The notes: generated from the letters alone by a model not told the origin. Shown: positions 24,826 to 38,230, counted from the stretch's first letter. The stretch: 64,000 bases of DNA from Leucocoprinus leucothites (GCA_013368445.1 JAACJO010000014.1:434001-498000), one strand, 5' to 3'. A program made the numbers and translations.

Positions 24826-25690
24826 TAGTTACCGAGTTTCGATGGGAAACTACATGGTACTATATCTTTCTTTCTTGGCCTGCAGTTGGTGTATGATACA
24901 GTAATGTTTAATTACCTCCCTCGTCCTAGAGATAACCGTATTTTCTAATCAACGAGTCGTAACTAATATAGAGTACATGGCACTACCTGTAATGAACGTT
25001 CGGAACCTCCTCACAGTTCCGCCTGGTAAATTCAGCTGGATCCCCTATGACAGGTCAAAGGTATATTCTCAGATACATCCGAAGCTCGCTCTTTGTACAG
25101 CCTCAAACTCTTTAAAATCTCGACACGCGCCCAGCTATGTAGTACACACACACCATACATACTTAAGTAGTTCATCAGAGTCTTCATCCATCATCCACCA
25201 TCATCATAGCATCACGCAAATCCTCCTATCCATTCATTATTCCCCCACTTGGCAACTCTCCCGTCCCGTTTCAAAAAAACCCATCCGGATGAAACGATTA
25301 CTACTCGAGTACATACACACCGAAGACAACGGGAGCTTGGTACTTGTTGTATGTATATATGTACACCAATCTCGACATCCATCGGCCCTGGTTGATGTGG
25401 CGCTAACTCCTGCGTCGGTATTCCGCGTGAGAATTACATACAGTAATCATTAAATAGTCATCGGGCCTTAACTCATAGACGCTCGTAAGTCACTGCGCCA
25501 CACAACCCTCATAATCCCGAGAACTCGGTTCCACGCGCAGCGGTAGCGAAGGGCATATAACATATCATAATTTGCACTCAAATCGAAAACTACCTACTAC
25601 TAACTACTCAATTAAACACCGAACGAAAAACGGACAGCACAAAACACTAAGATACATAACAAATAACGGAGGGTATTCTCAAAAGAAACT

Positions 25691-25726
<36 letters not shown>

Positions 25727-26080
25727 GGGGGCAGGTACACTAACTAGGTATCGAGGAATATATAAATGACGAACGACAAATGCGATTTTTTGTGGGGGTG
25801 TAGAATTAATGTGCAGGACGTGTATATGTGTGTATGTGTGTATGGGTAGCGTGGAATCAAATGTGATGAATGGTAGCGCGAAGTGTGGAGTCTATGTCTG
25901 GTAAAACCACGAACCACAAAGGGACGCGGTGCGCGATTGAAAGAAAGAAAAGAAAGGCGATCCAACCAGTGAACGAACGAACGAACGGAAACAATCAAGA
26001 GGGAGAGAGGGAGAGAGGGAAAGTTCCTCACTAAATCCAATCCACCAAAACCGAAAAAACGGACCTAACATCCTCAAAAC
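24826..26080. other. Gene-free stretch with simple repeats
   Basis: About 1.25 kb between convergent genes. I see no supported gene. It contains a GA dinucleotide run, a short GAAC run near 25972-25988 and a TG-rich run near 25822-25842. Confidence 0.45.
25692..25727. repeat. GA dinucleotide microsatellite
   Basis: An almost perfect run of about 15 GA units ending in a short purine tract. It lies downstream of the C2-NT gene, so it may be in or near its 3' UTR. Confidence 0.9.
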
Positions 26081-28201
26081 TCACGCCTTAACACCAGTAG
26101 GCGTCCCAGGCCTCGAAGCCTCCCTCCCAACATTCCTCTTCCACCAATCCTTCACCCTCCCCCCTCCCCCTCCCGCACCATTAGCATTCACTACAACACC
26201 CGTCTTCGAATCTTGTACCGAATGGCCCGATCCCGACCCCGACCCCGAGGCAGAAGCAGAGCTAGAATTCGTATTCGACGTCGAATTGGAAGTGCAAGTA
26301 CCAATACTAGAAGTACTACACACACTCGCCACTTCAATATTCGGTACCGGTTTTCTTCTTCTTCGTCTCTCAAGTGATGATGTATGCGGTGGTTGTGCGA
26401 CTCCCTCCCCTTCAACTCTGCGCATTGGTGCAGCAGGTGACGACTTGGGTGGTTGTTGCCCAGAAACAGGAACAAGGGAAGGTCGAGGAGGAGTCGGAAC
26501 ATAAACTGTAAACGGACTCTCACATCTCTCCTCCGAAATCCTAACCGGATTGAATATCGCCTCAATCAGCGTTTCGGTAGTTTTAGTCCCATACGCCATA
26601 GGTAACCTCTCCACATCGAAAAACGTCGGTCCCATTGCGATGGGTGTCGGTGTAGTCGTATCAGGAGAGTGAGGGGGAGGTGGAGAGGCAAGGTGAGTGG
26701 TGATAGTGATAGTGGGTTCGTCCATGGATGAATGTGGATGATGGTGGGGGTATTCCATGAACTCGTAGTCGCTGTCTCCCTCCGAGTCCGCTCCTCCGCC
26801 TATGGCTAAATTGGCAACATCGGGGGTAGACGACAACGCCAATTTTGACCGACTCCGATTCAACAACCCCAACGACTTGCTCGACTTTTTGCGCTTCGGA
26901 CACGTCGTGCCGAATAAATCCATCTCGAGCTCTTCTTGATTCGAATAAGGGCCATACAACTCGATTCCATGAGTTGTCGAGTGACGACCTCCTGAAGAAC
27001 TCGGTCTGCTGCCAGAGGCACTGGTACTAGTATTGATGGTGGCGCTGGGTAATGCAGAGCGAGAGAGTTCGCCCTCGAGGTAGCCCGAGAGACCGTTCAA
27101 GATCTCGCCTTTTGGGAGGGGAGGTGGAATGTAGGATGCTTGGCCGGATATGAAGTCGAGTTCGATTGTCAACTATAATAACAATGAATCCATCAATCAA
27201 TCAATCCTGACGGAGATATGGCGTACCTTCAAAGTCGCATTGGTCCTGCTCTCTCTCAACAAATACCGCCTCTCCACGGGCCCATGTCCAACATATTCAC
27301 TCAAATTAAGATACACAGCACCCAATCTATGCTCTTGAGGAGACTCGGGACGTTCGTCGGGGTCATCGTTATTGTTCGGGCGTTGCATAACGACGAGTTT
27401 GAATGGACAGGGAAAGATGTAGCCATTATCCCTGTCCACGTCTAGACGGACGACAGTGGAAAGGGTTTGATTCCAATGGACAGAGTGGTCTTTGAGTGGG
27501 GTATAGAGAGTGGTACCTCGGGCTGGTGTGGTCATCAGATCAGCTGTGGATGATGCAATAGAAGCTGTGGTCGTAGTGGAAGTGGAGAATGAGGGGAGTA
27601 AAGGAGTTGACGTAGGACTGGGCGCACAAACGCGGGCGGTGGGTGCATGGATGTGTAATGTTGTAGACGAGGCACCACGACTGGCATCATTGGTAGAGTC
27701 GGACAGCCGAGTAGTGGAAATGGAGCTACTCCTACTCGAATCAGTCGAGTTTGTGGACACGATGACCGACGGCAGCGACGGGTCCGAAGACGAAGACGAA
27801 GATGACGACGACGACACAGTTGAGGTAGTGGTGACAGTAGTGGTAGACGTGGCGTCAATGACCGCCTGTGCCCGCCTGTCACCATTCTTAGACCTCGTCT
27901 TCACAATCCCCAGCAATCCCCCCGAGCGAGTAACACCGGGCGGCGAATGCACCTGCTTAAACTTCCACCTCACAGCAAACTGACCCGAGACAAAGGGAAC
28001 AGAGTCGATCTGGTGGATGGTGACGCGAGCGCGAAAGTAGGAATGTCGTGGGATGAGCTGGTTGATCTGTGCACGGAAGCCGTGCGGTGTAGCCGGTGTC
28101 GTTGGATGGGGGTCGAGCTGTGCACTGCTGTTACTGTGTGCAGAATGGAGATTGGCTGCAGAGAGCCGTGGACGGAGGGAGAGTGCGGCGGGAGGAGGCA
28201 T
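26081..28201 (-). CDS. C2 NT-type domain protein (EEIG1/EHBP1 N-terminal C2-like)
   Basis: Exons 27227-28201 and 26081-27172 give 688 residues from ATG 28201. The N-terminal third has FRARVTIHQIDSVPFVSGQF and RWKFKQ, then after a Ser/Thr-rich insert HSVHWNQTLSTVVRLDVDR, PFKLVVMQR, RLGAVYLNLSEYVG, ERRYLLRESRTNATLK and LTIELDFISG. This is the order of the NT-C2 domain (PF10358), a membrane- or protein-binding fold found in fungal trafficking proteins. The insert (TTVTTTSTVSSSSSSSSSS) and the C-terminal half are low-complexity and probably disordered. The C-terminus ends in a basic KDWWKRNVG stretch. An in-frame ATG at 28294 would add a hydrophobic leader of about 31 residues; I prefer 28201 because NT-C2 proteins are normally cytosolic. 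The gene is divergent from GWT1, 326 bp apart. Confidence 0.8.
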
Positions 28202-28527
28202 AGTTATTATGGAGGAGGAGTCATGGAGGTTAAAGAACAAGAGAACAGTATGGAGAACAAATGTTACCGTGGCGCATAACACTGCTATGCCCATTTGGTG
28301 ACAAATCCCGGATTAGTCCCCCTCTCCGCTTGTCCCTCCCTACCCCTCCGCCTACATCTTATCATTCTACACTGACCTCTTGGGGTCGCACTGTCGCAGT
28401 GCTTCGTGCGCCAGGGCTGGAAGGACCTGCTCGTCTTTAGCCTTTTCATGACGCTCAAGGTCCCTGCCACCGGAACTTGCCGAGAGAACCCGCTCAACGT
28501 CACTCTTGGCTTCTCCTGCTCTCCTCA
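28202..28527. promoter_or_regulatory. Bidirectional promoter region of the C2-NT gene and GWT1
   Basis: 326 bp between opposite start codons. Part of the GWT1-proximal sequence (from about 28437, ttcatgacgct and gccgagagaacc) recurs at about 33255 and 37480, marking the left edge of the triplicated unit. No specific factor site is claimed. Confidence 0.45.
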
Positions 28528-30499
28528 ATGGACGCTGAGCGCTACAAACAGGAAAAGGTCAATTTCGTCTCTGACACTACTGGGTCTTCGGTATATCACA
28601 TCAATGCTGTATCTCTCGTAGCTCTCGTGCGTTCATGGTCTCTACTACGGTGACTCTTATTCACGTTCTTCCAGGTATCTATCGCACTCTACGCATCACT
28701 CACCACCCGCTTCCCATCTCGCACAAAAAGCTACACAGTACAATGGTTCCTCCTCGTCCTACCACTCCTGCTCTCCATGACACTCTTCGCCACCGCTCCC
28801 ATCACTCTCTGCATTCTCATCGGCATCCCTACAATAGCTCTACTCTCATTCTTTCCCCGTCGCGATATCACATCACCGCTTCCCTCCAACAAACGTTCTC
28901 CCAATAGCCATGCACCCATTTCCTCTCCCACCAAACAAAACTCGCGACGGTTCCCATTCATGATATCTTTATCCGTGTACAGAGCACACATGATGCTTAT
29001 GACTGTACTCGCTATTCCTGCCGTTGATTTTCCTGTGTTCCCCCGTATATTGGCAAAGTGTGAATCCTTCGGAGTTTCTCTGGTGTGTGTACTCTTCCTG
29101 CTCTCATATGCGAGAGCCAAAAGTCTAAATTTGAACTCTTGATTCGTAATTAGATGGATCTAGGTGTAGGATCATTCGTCTTCTCACAAGGTCTTGTATC
29201 AGCTATACCCTTCATCTCACAACCATATTACCTCCTCGAACCTACATCTACAAAATTATACAAAACAATACGCAAATCTATTCCCGTATTCATCCTTGGT
29301 TTCGTCCGCGTCTTATTAGTCAAGGGCACCGACTACCCCGTACGTACCTCCACTCCCCCAATACCATCACTTCCCTAACCATTTCATTCGCATAGGAACA
29401 TGTAACAGAATACGGCGTCCACTGGAACTTCTTCCTCACTCTCAGCCTCCTCCCCATCCTCCAAATCCTCCTACACCCCCTCCTCAAAACCTACCCAATA
29501 TCCATAATCGGCCTCTCCCTCTCCCTCCGTACGTCCTTATCCCCTCCCATCATTACTAAACATCCAACTCATATTTTTTCATCCGGGCACAACAGTCCAA
29601 CAAATAATCCTCAGCGCATCCCTCCAACCCCTTATCCTCTCCCCCCTTCGCACTCACACCACCTCACCCCTCCTCACTCTCCTCCTCCAAAACAAAGAAG
29701 GCCTCGCCTCTCTCCTCGGCTACTTATCCATACACATTCTCGGACTCTCACTCGGCACAATCGTCTTACCCTTCTCTCCGAGCTTTTTTCGTAGACATCA
29801 GAGTGCAGTGGAAGTGTTTGAGAGGACGGGGAATAAACCTGTTTATTTCGATGATGAAGATAAATTAGAAAAAGGGTATAGACAGACAAGTAAGACGGCG
29901 TTAGAGGTGGTTAGTTATTCGATTGTGTGGTGGGTTTTGTTTGGTGCTGTGAGGGTTTTGGAGGTGTATGTGGTGGGAGGTGAGGGTGGTGTGTCGAGGA
30001 GAATGGTACGTAGTCCTCACTCGTTTTTTCGGTGATTCGATCACTATTTCTGATCAACGCTATCTAGGTAAATTTATCGTACATCTTATGGGTGACGGCG
30101 TTCAACACATCGTTCTTCCTCGGCTACTTCACCCTTCTCGATATCCTATTCCACCCACAACCGGACCCAACACCTACCAATACAAACCTCAAAAAACCCA
30201 CTCGCCCCGTACCACCATCACCACCAGCAGTGGATAATACACCACCACTATTAAACGCGATAAATCGACACGGGTTACTCATCTTTCTTTTGGTACGCCC
30301 TCTCGTGAGTATAATCGTTGAATATGTACTGATTTTATGGTGCGGCCAGGCGAATTTGTTGACGGGAGCGGTGAATCTATCGATGCGGACGATGTATGTG
30401 AGGGACATGTGGGCGATGAGTGTGTTGAGTGCGTATAGTTTTGTGGTGTGTGGTGTTGGGTGGTGGTTGGATGTGAGGAAGAGGAAGAGAGGGTTGTGA
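28528..30499 (+). CDS. GWT1: GPI-anchored wall transfer protein 1, glucosaminyl-PI acyltransferase
   Basis: Seven exons (28528-28626, 28675-29082, 29154-29339, 29396-29528, 29596-30005, 30068-30292, 30350-30499) give 536 residues. The start [20 protein letters not shown] and blocks [75 protein letters not shown] and [12 protein letters not shown] are those of GWT1/PIG-W. The enzyme acylates the inositol ring of glucosaminyl-phosphatidylinositol in the ER, an early step of GPI anchor synthesis, and has about 13 membrane helices. In fungi it is essential for anchoring mannoproteins and is the known target of the gepinacin/manogepix antifungals. This is the only complete copy; two decayed copies follow. 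Confidence 0.93.
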
Positions 30500-31556
30500 G
30501 ATATTGATTTCGTTCGTTCTCATGCTTAATGGCTGCGGATAGAAGTTGGGAGTTGACGATGACAAATACGATAGAGTTCGCATGAGGAGAGGGTTAACTC
30601 CTCAAAATTCACTGGATCGAAGAAGAGGGTCGGATATTTGATAATATGAGGATACTCGGGTCGATCAAGAGATTTGCACTCCCTCGAACTGCATAGCTCG
30701 GCTCGCTGCTGTACTAAAGTTCGACATCCTGTCTAGACCGCCACTGGCACTACGTAACTCAAGAGCCTATCTACGGCACTACCTGCAAGTCTACTGGGTC
30801 TGACCACTTGCTCAGAAGCCACCTGAGTTCTTGAGATGCACTCCAAGCACCAGCAACGATCCAAGCTAAGCATGTAGTGCAATTGAACACTTCAATAGTA
30901 TCGCTAGGCTCTTGAATGACATAGTTCAATATAAGTTCAGCTCCAGTCGAGATTCTCTGATATTGTCGTGCTTAGGCTACAGCGATTTGATGTTCGTACT
31001 CGATTGCGTTTGTAACAAGAACGAGAATTGAAGGCACAGTATAGTCGCAGTACTGTGGAGATGGGCCCCCGTCTGCGCTTGGATTTCGCACCCGAGCACC
31101 CATCACCGACTACTATTCAATTCACATCAGTTTCGGTGTTATAGTGCCTTTTGCCACAGGAACTTAGTATGTAGTACACGTTTATGTGTCGTAGTCAGTA
31201 ATTTTCAGCTAGTCAATGAACCACGATCGTCTCACTATAACTCACCTAACTCAATTCTGTTCCCCTCCAAATTCTGCGCGGTTCCTCGTCGACGTCCTCT
31301 TGTGGTTTTGAGGCTGTTGAGTTCGGTTGTGCTTGCATTTCAATTTTAATTTGTCTTCGGGGGTACAGCCGCCTGTTCCCCTTCAGTACAGTACAGAAAT
31401 ATAGATACAGGAAGAATATGTACATAATACGTAGCAATTGAGTAAGGTATCCTCAAGGCGGGAGACAAGCACAGAAGAAGGAAAAGAAAGAAAGAGGAAA
31501 TCGATCAGAATATAGGGGTACTGTAAAAGCAACGATGAGGAACCGAGCCCTATACG
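30500..31556. other. Spacer of unit 1 between convergent genes
   Basis: About 1 kb without a supported gene. Much of it recurs in unit 2 at about 35052-35785. The segment 31140-31500 is partly lost there. Confidence 0.5.
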
Positions 31557-32904
31557 TTAGTTGTGAGACTGGTCTTCGATCCCCATGTCCTCCTGACCCG
31601 AAGCCTCTAAGCCGTTTTTCTTGTCCGCCCCCTCCCCATAAAATTTGGTTTTATCCATGGAGACAAGGCCGCGGCTGGCAGCACCGATAAGACCTTTTCT
31701 GTAACGAATCAGAACATGCCGCGTGGCCACTTCCAACAGTCGCCGAGCTTTCTTCGTAATAAACGTGATCAATGCTTGACCAGCATCCCATCTCGCTTTC
31801 TTCGCCAATTCAGCCATACCCCCAAACCGCCCCTGAATGGTTTGAGAGAGATTCTCTGGGTTCTCAGCCGAAGTCAAGCTGCTGAGTAGGCGCTTAGCTT
31901 TACTCCAGGAGTCCTGGAGCCATCCCGGCGCGCTTTCCTCCGCCTTTTGGATTGCCCGCTCCAATTCTCGAATTTGACTTTCTTGCTCGTTGTCGGCTAT
32001 CGTAGCCATAAAAGCGGATACGTCCTCTGGTAGAATCCTGCGAGATGATCCATCCCTCAAGAACAAACTCCAAGGTTCTTTGAATTTCTCCAAAAGTGGG
32101 TCGGATTCAGCAGGTTCTGCGGTGGCGGTGGCGGACGTGGATGAATTTGTGAGCAAAACAAGTTGAAGTCGCCTCAAGTTGTGGGAACAAGACGACCCCC
32201 TTGGATTCATCTCCTTCTCCCCGGATAGCAACTGGATAAAACCTTCCTTGTAGGAAGCCAGGCTGAAACCACTCTTGACGATGGGCTGGTCAGCCCGATG
32301 TAGGTAGAGAAGAGCATCGAAATGAGCATAAGTCTTGGCGTGATCTTCGCCAAAGCTTGCAAGTCGTTGAATAGAACTGATGATTAGCAAAAAAAAGCCA
32401 AGGGATGAAACCAGCAGATTATCTGCCCTTGCTCACCTCGTCTTCATCCATGCCCGCAAATTCTTTATCTTTACCTTGTCGGCTTGGAATTTCTGTGTGA
32501 ATTCGGGTGAAATTGCTAATACTATTCTGCCGCCCTCCGTTGACTCGGGGGACCGCTGGATGCAGATAGTTTCGATCTCGGGCTCGTCTATCTTCCAAGG
32601 ACCTTCGCCTGGGGGTTTAAGTGCCTCGATAAACTGTGGAGGGAATTAGTGAGCACTACCAAGGGAATAGTGTAGAATACAAGCGACATACCGCGGACCT
32701 TGCTGGCTCGCTGGATGGGATGACTCTGGATGTATCAAAAAAGACTAGAATCAATCCCACCCGCGAGTACACAAGTTTTAGTCAAACGGCGTACCCGATA
32801 ACGAAGTCTTCTCTTTTAAGCTCAAGGAACTTCTTGATGCTCTTTCGGAGAGCGAGTTCATCGTCATTGACGCTCGTGGAACTCGAGATTGGGGGCGAGG
32901 ACAT
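31557..32904 (-). CDS. AIG1-like G-domain protein with degenerate P-loop, paralogue 1
   Basis: Exons 32795-32904, 32692-32725 (34 nt), 32437-32633 and 31557-32355 give 379 residues. The opening SIKKFLELKREDFVIG leads into the P-loop position, which reads VIPSSEPARSA followed by FIEAL. In active family members this is GxxGxGKS/T then FINL, so the glycines are gone and the lysine is Arg. The switch II block reads IVLAISPEFTQK where DTPGF is expected. Next comes AHFDALLYLHRADQ, matching the LxGIxYLHRISD block of fungal AIG1-like GTPases. The C-terminus is helical and amphipathic (ALITFITKKARRLLEVATR). The parent family binds GTP; this protein probably does not. A second possible acceptor would start exon 4 at 32376 and add seven residues. 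The frame is fully open. Confidence 0.7.
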
Positions 32905-33338
32905 GGAGATGGCAGTGATGGGTTAGCTGATCGAAGTTCCTACTGATGCTGGGGCCCTCTAGAGGACATGCTGTACGGTCTAATATGACTGAAAACACAC
33001 GTTGCAAACGCAAGTACATACATACTGTAATCAGGAAGTGGATTTGGGCGGCTGTTCATTGATTGACATCATGATAGAAGGAATGCAATCGATGGGATAG
33101 TATTGTGCGCCGTAACACTTATAAATCCCTTCATAGCTGGATCACAACAGATAACCATATTGGCTCGCTTTAATGGGGTGACCGTCCTGGTCCCACAAGA
33201 GTGAACGATAACTACTTGAATAGGCAAGTTTCTTGTGCCAGGAACGAGCTTGGGCTTTCATGACGCTAGAGGTTTTCGCTGACGGAACTTGCCGAGAGAA
33301 CCGCCGATCATCACTCTACGCCAAGCGCTTTGTACAAA
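32905..33338. other. Junction of units 1 and 2
   Basis: Upstream region of paralogue 1 and the start of unit 2. From about 33230 (cttgtgccaggaacg) it resembles the region before GWT1 and the stump at about 37430-37510. No gene. Confidence 0.45.
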
Positions 33339-35051
33339 CGGCAGAGGTCAGTTGTGTCTCCGAACACTACTGGTTTCTCGGTGTCATATCCCTTGTAGCT
33401 CTCGTGCGCTGATGGTCTCTTCTATAGTCACTTTTGCTCAAGTTCTCGCAGGTATCTGTCGCACTCTGCGCCTCATTCACCACCCGCTTCCCACTGTCTT
33501 GCGCAAAAAGCTACGCAGTACAATGGTTCCTGGTCGTAGTCCTCCTGCTTTCCATGACACTCTTCGCCACTGCTCACTTCACGCTTTACATTTTCATCGG
33601 CATTCCTATCATAGTTTTACTTGCGTTCTTTTCTCGCCGCGATATCACGTCACCGCTTCCCTCCAACAAACATTCTCCCAATGGCCATGAACTTCTGCTC
33701 CAATCAAACAGAACGCACGACAGTTTCCATTCATGATACCTTTGACCGTGTACAGAGCGCACATGATGCTTATGACCGTACTCGCTATTCTTGCCGTTGA
33801 ATTTCCTGTGTTCCCCGTATATTGGCGGGACGTGAATCCTTCGGAGTTTCTCTGGTGTGCGTACTCTTCCTACTCTCATATGCGAGAGACAAACAATCAA
33901 ACTTGAACTCTTGATCCGTAGTTAGATGGACTTAGGCGTACGATTGTTCGTCTTTTCGCAAGGTCTCATCTCAATTATACCCTTCATCTTACAACCGTAC
34001 CACCTCTTCGAACCTACACCTACAAAACTATGCAAACGATACGCAAATCTATTCCTGTATTAATCCATGATTTCATCCGCGTCCTACTATTTAAAGGACC
34101 GATTACCCCGTACGTACGTACCTCATACCATCGTCCCATCCGAATCCCCCAACTCATTCATTCGCATAGGAACATGTAACATAATACGGCGTCCACTGGA
34201 ACTTCTTCCTCACTCTCAGCCACCTCCCCGTCCCCCAAATGCTCCTTCACCCCCTCCTCAAATCCTACCCAATCTCCATAATCGGCCTCTCCCTCTCCCT
34301 CGTACATCCCTTCTTACTCTCTTATCCATTTCGTCTCTAGTCCAACAAATAATCCTCAGCACATTCCTCCAACCCCTCATACTCTCCTCCCTTCGCACCC
34401 ACGCCACTTTGGTGATGCTGATAAATTAGAAAAGGGGTATAAACAGACGCGCGGGAGGTGGTGAGTTATGCGGTTGTGCGGTTGGCTTGTTTGGTGCTGT
34501 GAGAATTTTAGAGGTGTATGTGGTGGGAGGTGAAGGTGGTGTGTCGAAGAGAATGGTGCGTAGTCTTAACTCGCTTTTCCGGTGATTCAATCCCTATTTC
34601 TGAACAATGTTGTCTAGGTAAAGTTATCAGATATATTATGGGTGACAGCGTTCAACACGTCATTCTTCCTCGGCTACTTCACCCTTCTCGATATCCTATT
34701 CTACCCACAACCAGATCCAACACCTACGAATACGAACCTCAAAAGCCTACTCGCCCAACACCACCCCTATTAAACGCAATAAACCGATACGGATTGCTCA
34801 TCTTCCTCTTGGTGCGTCGCATCTCTATCATATTCGCACTCGAGCAAGCACACATGTGTGCGCGTAGTGACATTTACTGAGGAACCGTTGGGTAATTTCA
34901 GGCAAACTCGTCGACGGGAGCAGTTAATTTATCGATGCGGACGATGTATGTGAAGGATATTTGGGCGGTGGGTGTGTTGAGTACGTATAGTTTTGTGATG
35001 TGTGGTATTACGTGGTGGTTGGATGAGAGGAAGAGGAAGAGAAAGTTATGA
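33339..35051 (+). pseudogene. GWT1 pseudogene, unit 2
   Basis: Aligns with GWT1 from the codons for VSxTTGS through the last exon to a TGA at 35049-35051. The start codon region is degraded (gtacaaacg instead of the MDAERYK codons). A frameshift breaks exon 2 after SPLPSNKHSPNGH. The central exon is partly deleted, losing the [12 protein letters not shown] region (between about 34400 and 34415). Later exons carry small length changes. Splice sites of several introns are still visible. It cannot encode the acyltransferase. Confidence 0.88.
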
Positions 35052-35785
35052 GGTGTTTGTTTCGTTCATTCTCATGTTCAAAGGTCGCAAATTGAAAGCG
35101 AGAGTTGACAATGCTAAGTGTGGTAGAGTTCGCAGGAGGAGAGGGTTAACTCAAATTTCACTAGATCGAAGAACATGCCCGGATATTTGATAAGATGAGA
35201 ATACTCAAGAGATTTGCACTCCCCCGGACTGCATAGCTCGGCTCGCTGCTGTACCAAATTTTGACATCCTGTCTAGACCACTGCTGGCATTACGGAACTC
35301 GAGAGCCCGCCTACGGCGCTAGCTGCAGGTCCAGTTCCGTCGACTTGCTTAGAAGTCCGTCTCGTAGAAGTCCCATAATTGAGTTCTCGAACCGCTCCTC
35401 AAGCACCAGTAACGACTCAAGCTGAGTAGTTAGTGCTTTTCGATATTTCTATGTTATCACTAGGTTTCCGAATGACCTAACTTAGTGCATTCTGATATTG
35501 TCGTGCTTAGCGGCGGTTCCATGTTCGTATTTGATGGATCCTATAACAAGAACGAATATTGAAGGTACAGTACAATACAGGACAGGAACAGATACGAGGG
35601 AATACGTGGATATGTAGCGATCGAACAAGGCGTTTTCAAGGCGGGAGACAAGTACAGAAGAAGGAAATGTAGGACAGAAAAAAACATAAAAGCGATTGGC
35701 AAGATGTTGGATGGAATATGAGACGACGAAGTCTCCCGAGTCGTGTGTGATAGTTATGAATAGTGAGACACTGGGTATCTAATGC
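35052..35785. other. Spacer of unit 2
   Basis: Shortened copy of the unit 1 spacer. No gene seen. Confidence 0.5.
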
Positions 35786-37095
35786 TCATGCAGCGCTCCT
35801 GACTGAGTCCTGGCCCGAAGCCTCTATCCTATTCTCCCTGCCAGTCTCGCCCTTGTAAAAGTTGATCCTCTTCATGGAGACAAACCCGTGGCCGGCAGCA
35901 TTGATAAGGACCTTTCTGTAAAGAACCAGCGCATGCTGCATGGCCGCTTCCAGAAGTCGCCGAGCTTTCCTCGTAATAAACGCGATCAACGACTGACCGA
36001 CATCCGATTGCGCTTTCTTCATCAATTCCCCCATGTTTTTAAATTGCTGCTCGATGGTAGCACGGAGGTTTTCTGACTTTTCATGCGAAATCAGCTTGAC
36101 GAAAAGGGATACGATTTCTCTCCAGGGTTCCTTAAACTCTTCCGGCTGATTTTTATCCACCTCTTGGAATTTCCGCTCTAGATTTCGAATAATGTTCTCC
36201 ACTTCGTCGTTGGCTATAGTAGCCACGAAAGCGGAAGCGTCTTCTGGCAAAGTTATATGAGATGAACCATCTAGCAAGAAAACATTGCTAAATTCCTCGA
36301 AATTTTTCCCGTCGAGTTCGTTGTCGGTGTGTGAGTTTTTCACCAGGACAAGTCGAAATCGCCTCAAGTTTGGGGAGCAAGAATCCCTATTCTTCCTATA
36401 CTTCTCCTCCTCAGACACCAGCTTGATGAGATCATCCCTATAGCGAACCAGACTGAAATGCTTGCCGGTGAGCTGATCAGCCGGGTGCAGGTAGAGAAGA
36501 GCATCGAAATGAGCATAAGTCTTGACCTGATCCTCGCCAAAGCTTGACAAGTCACCGAACAGAGCCGATGGTTAGAAAGGGAAAAAACGCCGGCGAACGG
36601 AAGCTGGCAGATTATCCACCCCTGCTCACCTCTTCTTCACCCACGTTCGCAAGTTCTTCATCTTTGCCTGGTCCAGTTTCATTTCATGCGTGAATTCGGG
36701 TGAAACTGCCAGTACTATTCTGCCGTTACGGTCCGTTTTGGACCCCTGGATGCAGATAGTTGCGATCCCGAATTCGTCTACCTTTGAAGGTCCCCCGTCT
36801 GGGGGTCCGAGGGCCTCGATAAACTGTAGAGTGAATTAGTGAACACCGTTAATGAAATAGTGTAGAATGCGAACGACACACCCTGGACCTTACTCTCTCA
36901 TCGTATGCGACGACCCTGGGTATGTGGATAAGGGATCAGAATCAATCAAAAACGGAAGTATACAAGCTTTAAGGGCACATCGTACCCGATAACGAAGTCT
37001 TCCTCTTTAAGCTCAAGAAATTTCTTGATACTGCTTCGGAGAGCTAAGCCATCGTTGTTGACACTCGTAGAACTCGAGATCGGGGGCGACAACAT
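35786..37095 (-). CDS. AIG1-like G-domain protein with degenerate P-loop, paralogue 2
   Basis: Exons 36986-37095, 36882-36915 (34 nt), 36630-36823 and 35786-36542 give 364 residues with no stop. The P-loop position reads GVVAYDERVRSR then FIEAL, even further from GxxxxGKS than paralogue 1. Switch II reads IVLAVSPEFTHE. The YLH block is AHFDALLYLHPADQ. The helical tail ends QSLIAFITRKARRLLEAAMQHALVL-like, again amphipathic. The alternative exon 4 acceptor used as an option in paralogue 1 is destroyed here (ATCGG), which supports the shared acceptor just before the SFGED codons. It lies in unit 2 next to a GWT1 pseudogene, yet its own frame is open. Confidence 0.68.
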
Positions 37096-38230
37096 GGAAA
37101 CGGCTGAGTGATGGGCTAGTCAATCTAGAGGGCATGCTGTATTATCTATTATAAGTGAAGACACGCTGCAAACGCAAGTATATACATACTATGATCAGGA
37201 AGTGGATTCGGGCGGCTGTTCAACGTTCAACGTTCATTAATCATTGATGATTGACATCATGATAAAAGGAATGCATTGATCGATGGGATAGTACTGTGTG
37301 CCATGACACTTATAACCCCCTTTACCTCTTCATGTAGCTAGCCCACCGCATATTACCATATTGGCTTGCCTTAACAAGGTAATCGTCCTGGTCCTAGAAG
37401 AGTGGATGATAGCTGTTTGAGTAGGCGAGTTTCTTGTGCCAGGCCTGGAACAAGCTTGGGCTGGAGCTGCTGAAGGAATTTGCCGAGAGAACCGCCGATC
37501 ATCAATCCAGTTCAATAGGCTCCAATAGTCATCGTGTAAGGAGAGTCACAGAGGTGTGATGTGATAGCATGAGTTAAAATTAGGTTGTGATTTATGGATT
37601 TGGTACAGGACTTGGTGCAGACGAATTTAAACACAGGGTGGGCATTTACTGGGCGGGTAATATGAATTATGCCTCGAGTGGCAGGGAGTAGTAAACTAGA
37701 GGAGAGACGCAGTTGAATCCTAAAATATCCAAGCCTTCGTGTGAATCACTGTGGATCCAGGGCAGGATATTTGTGGTATTTCCGAGCTTCACCAAAACCC
37801 AATTCAGATAGTCGCGGTTTTTGGCGTACATACTCGTGCAAATTGTCTAAGATATACTCAGGAAAGCCCACGACGTCCTATCGTGGAAACTTTGACATAC
37901 GCTTGGATTTCCCACCCCAGACTTTTGACTGGGCACCATGTTGGACTGTTGGGCTAGTCTCTCGAAACTTTCATTCCTTCATCTCTTATAGCGAATGTGA
38001 CAAAGGCCAGCGACACTTGGCCAGGTAGGGCTCACATGACCGTTCCCGAGTCACCCAGAGATCCTGATGGAAGCCTGACATTTTTTTTCGAACACCCGGG
38101 CCTTTCATTGATTTGAATGACGTCTATTCAACAACGAATAGTGAAGGCTACACGAACAATATTTTCGCCCTCAACCGAGAGAAACTCAAGAGACATGAAG
38201 AGAGTATTGCAAACTGACTATGAATATCTA
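37096..38230. other. Gene-free stretch after unit 2
   Basis: The first 400 bp are the upstream region of paralogue 2 and end in a stump of the unit start (about 37430-37510, gccgagagaaccgccgatc). From 37510 to 38230 I see no gene; the frames at 37741-38028 lack recognisable features. Confidence 0.45.

Noticed and set aside
27510..27983. 157-codon plus-strand frame
   Set aside because: Antisense shadow of the Ser/Thr-rich insert of the C2-NT protein.
28202..28294. N-terminal extension of the C2-NT protein from ATG 28294
   Set aside because: It would add a hydrophobic leader, unusual for a cytosolic NT-C2 protein; kept only as an alternative.
32356..32376. Upstream acceptor for exon 4 of G-domain paralogue 1
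   Set aside because: In frame, but not conserved in paralogues 2 and 3, where the CAG is mutated; the downstream acceptor is shared by all three.
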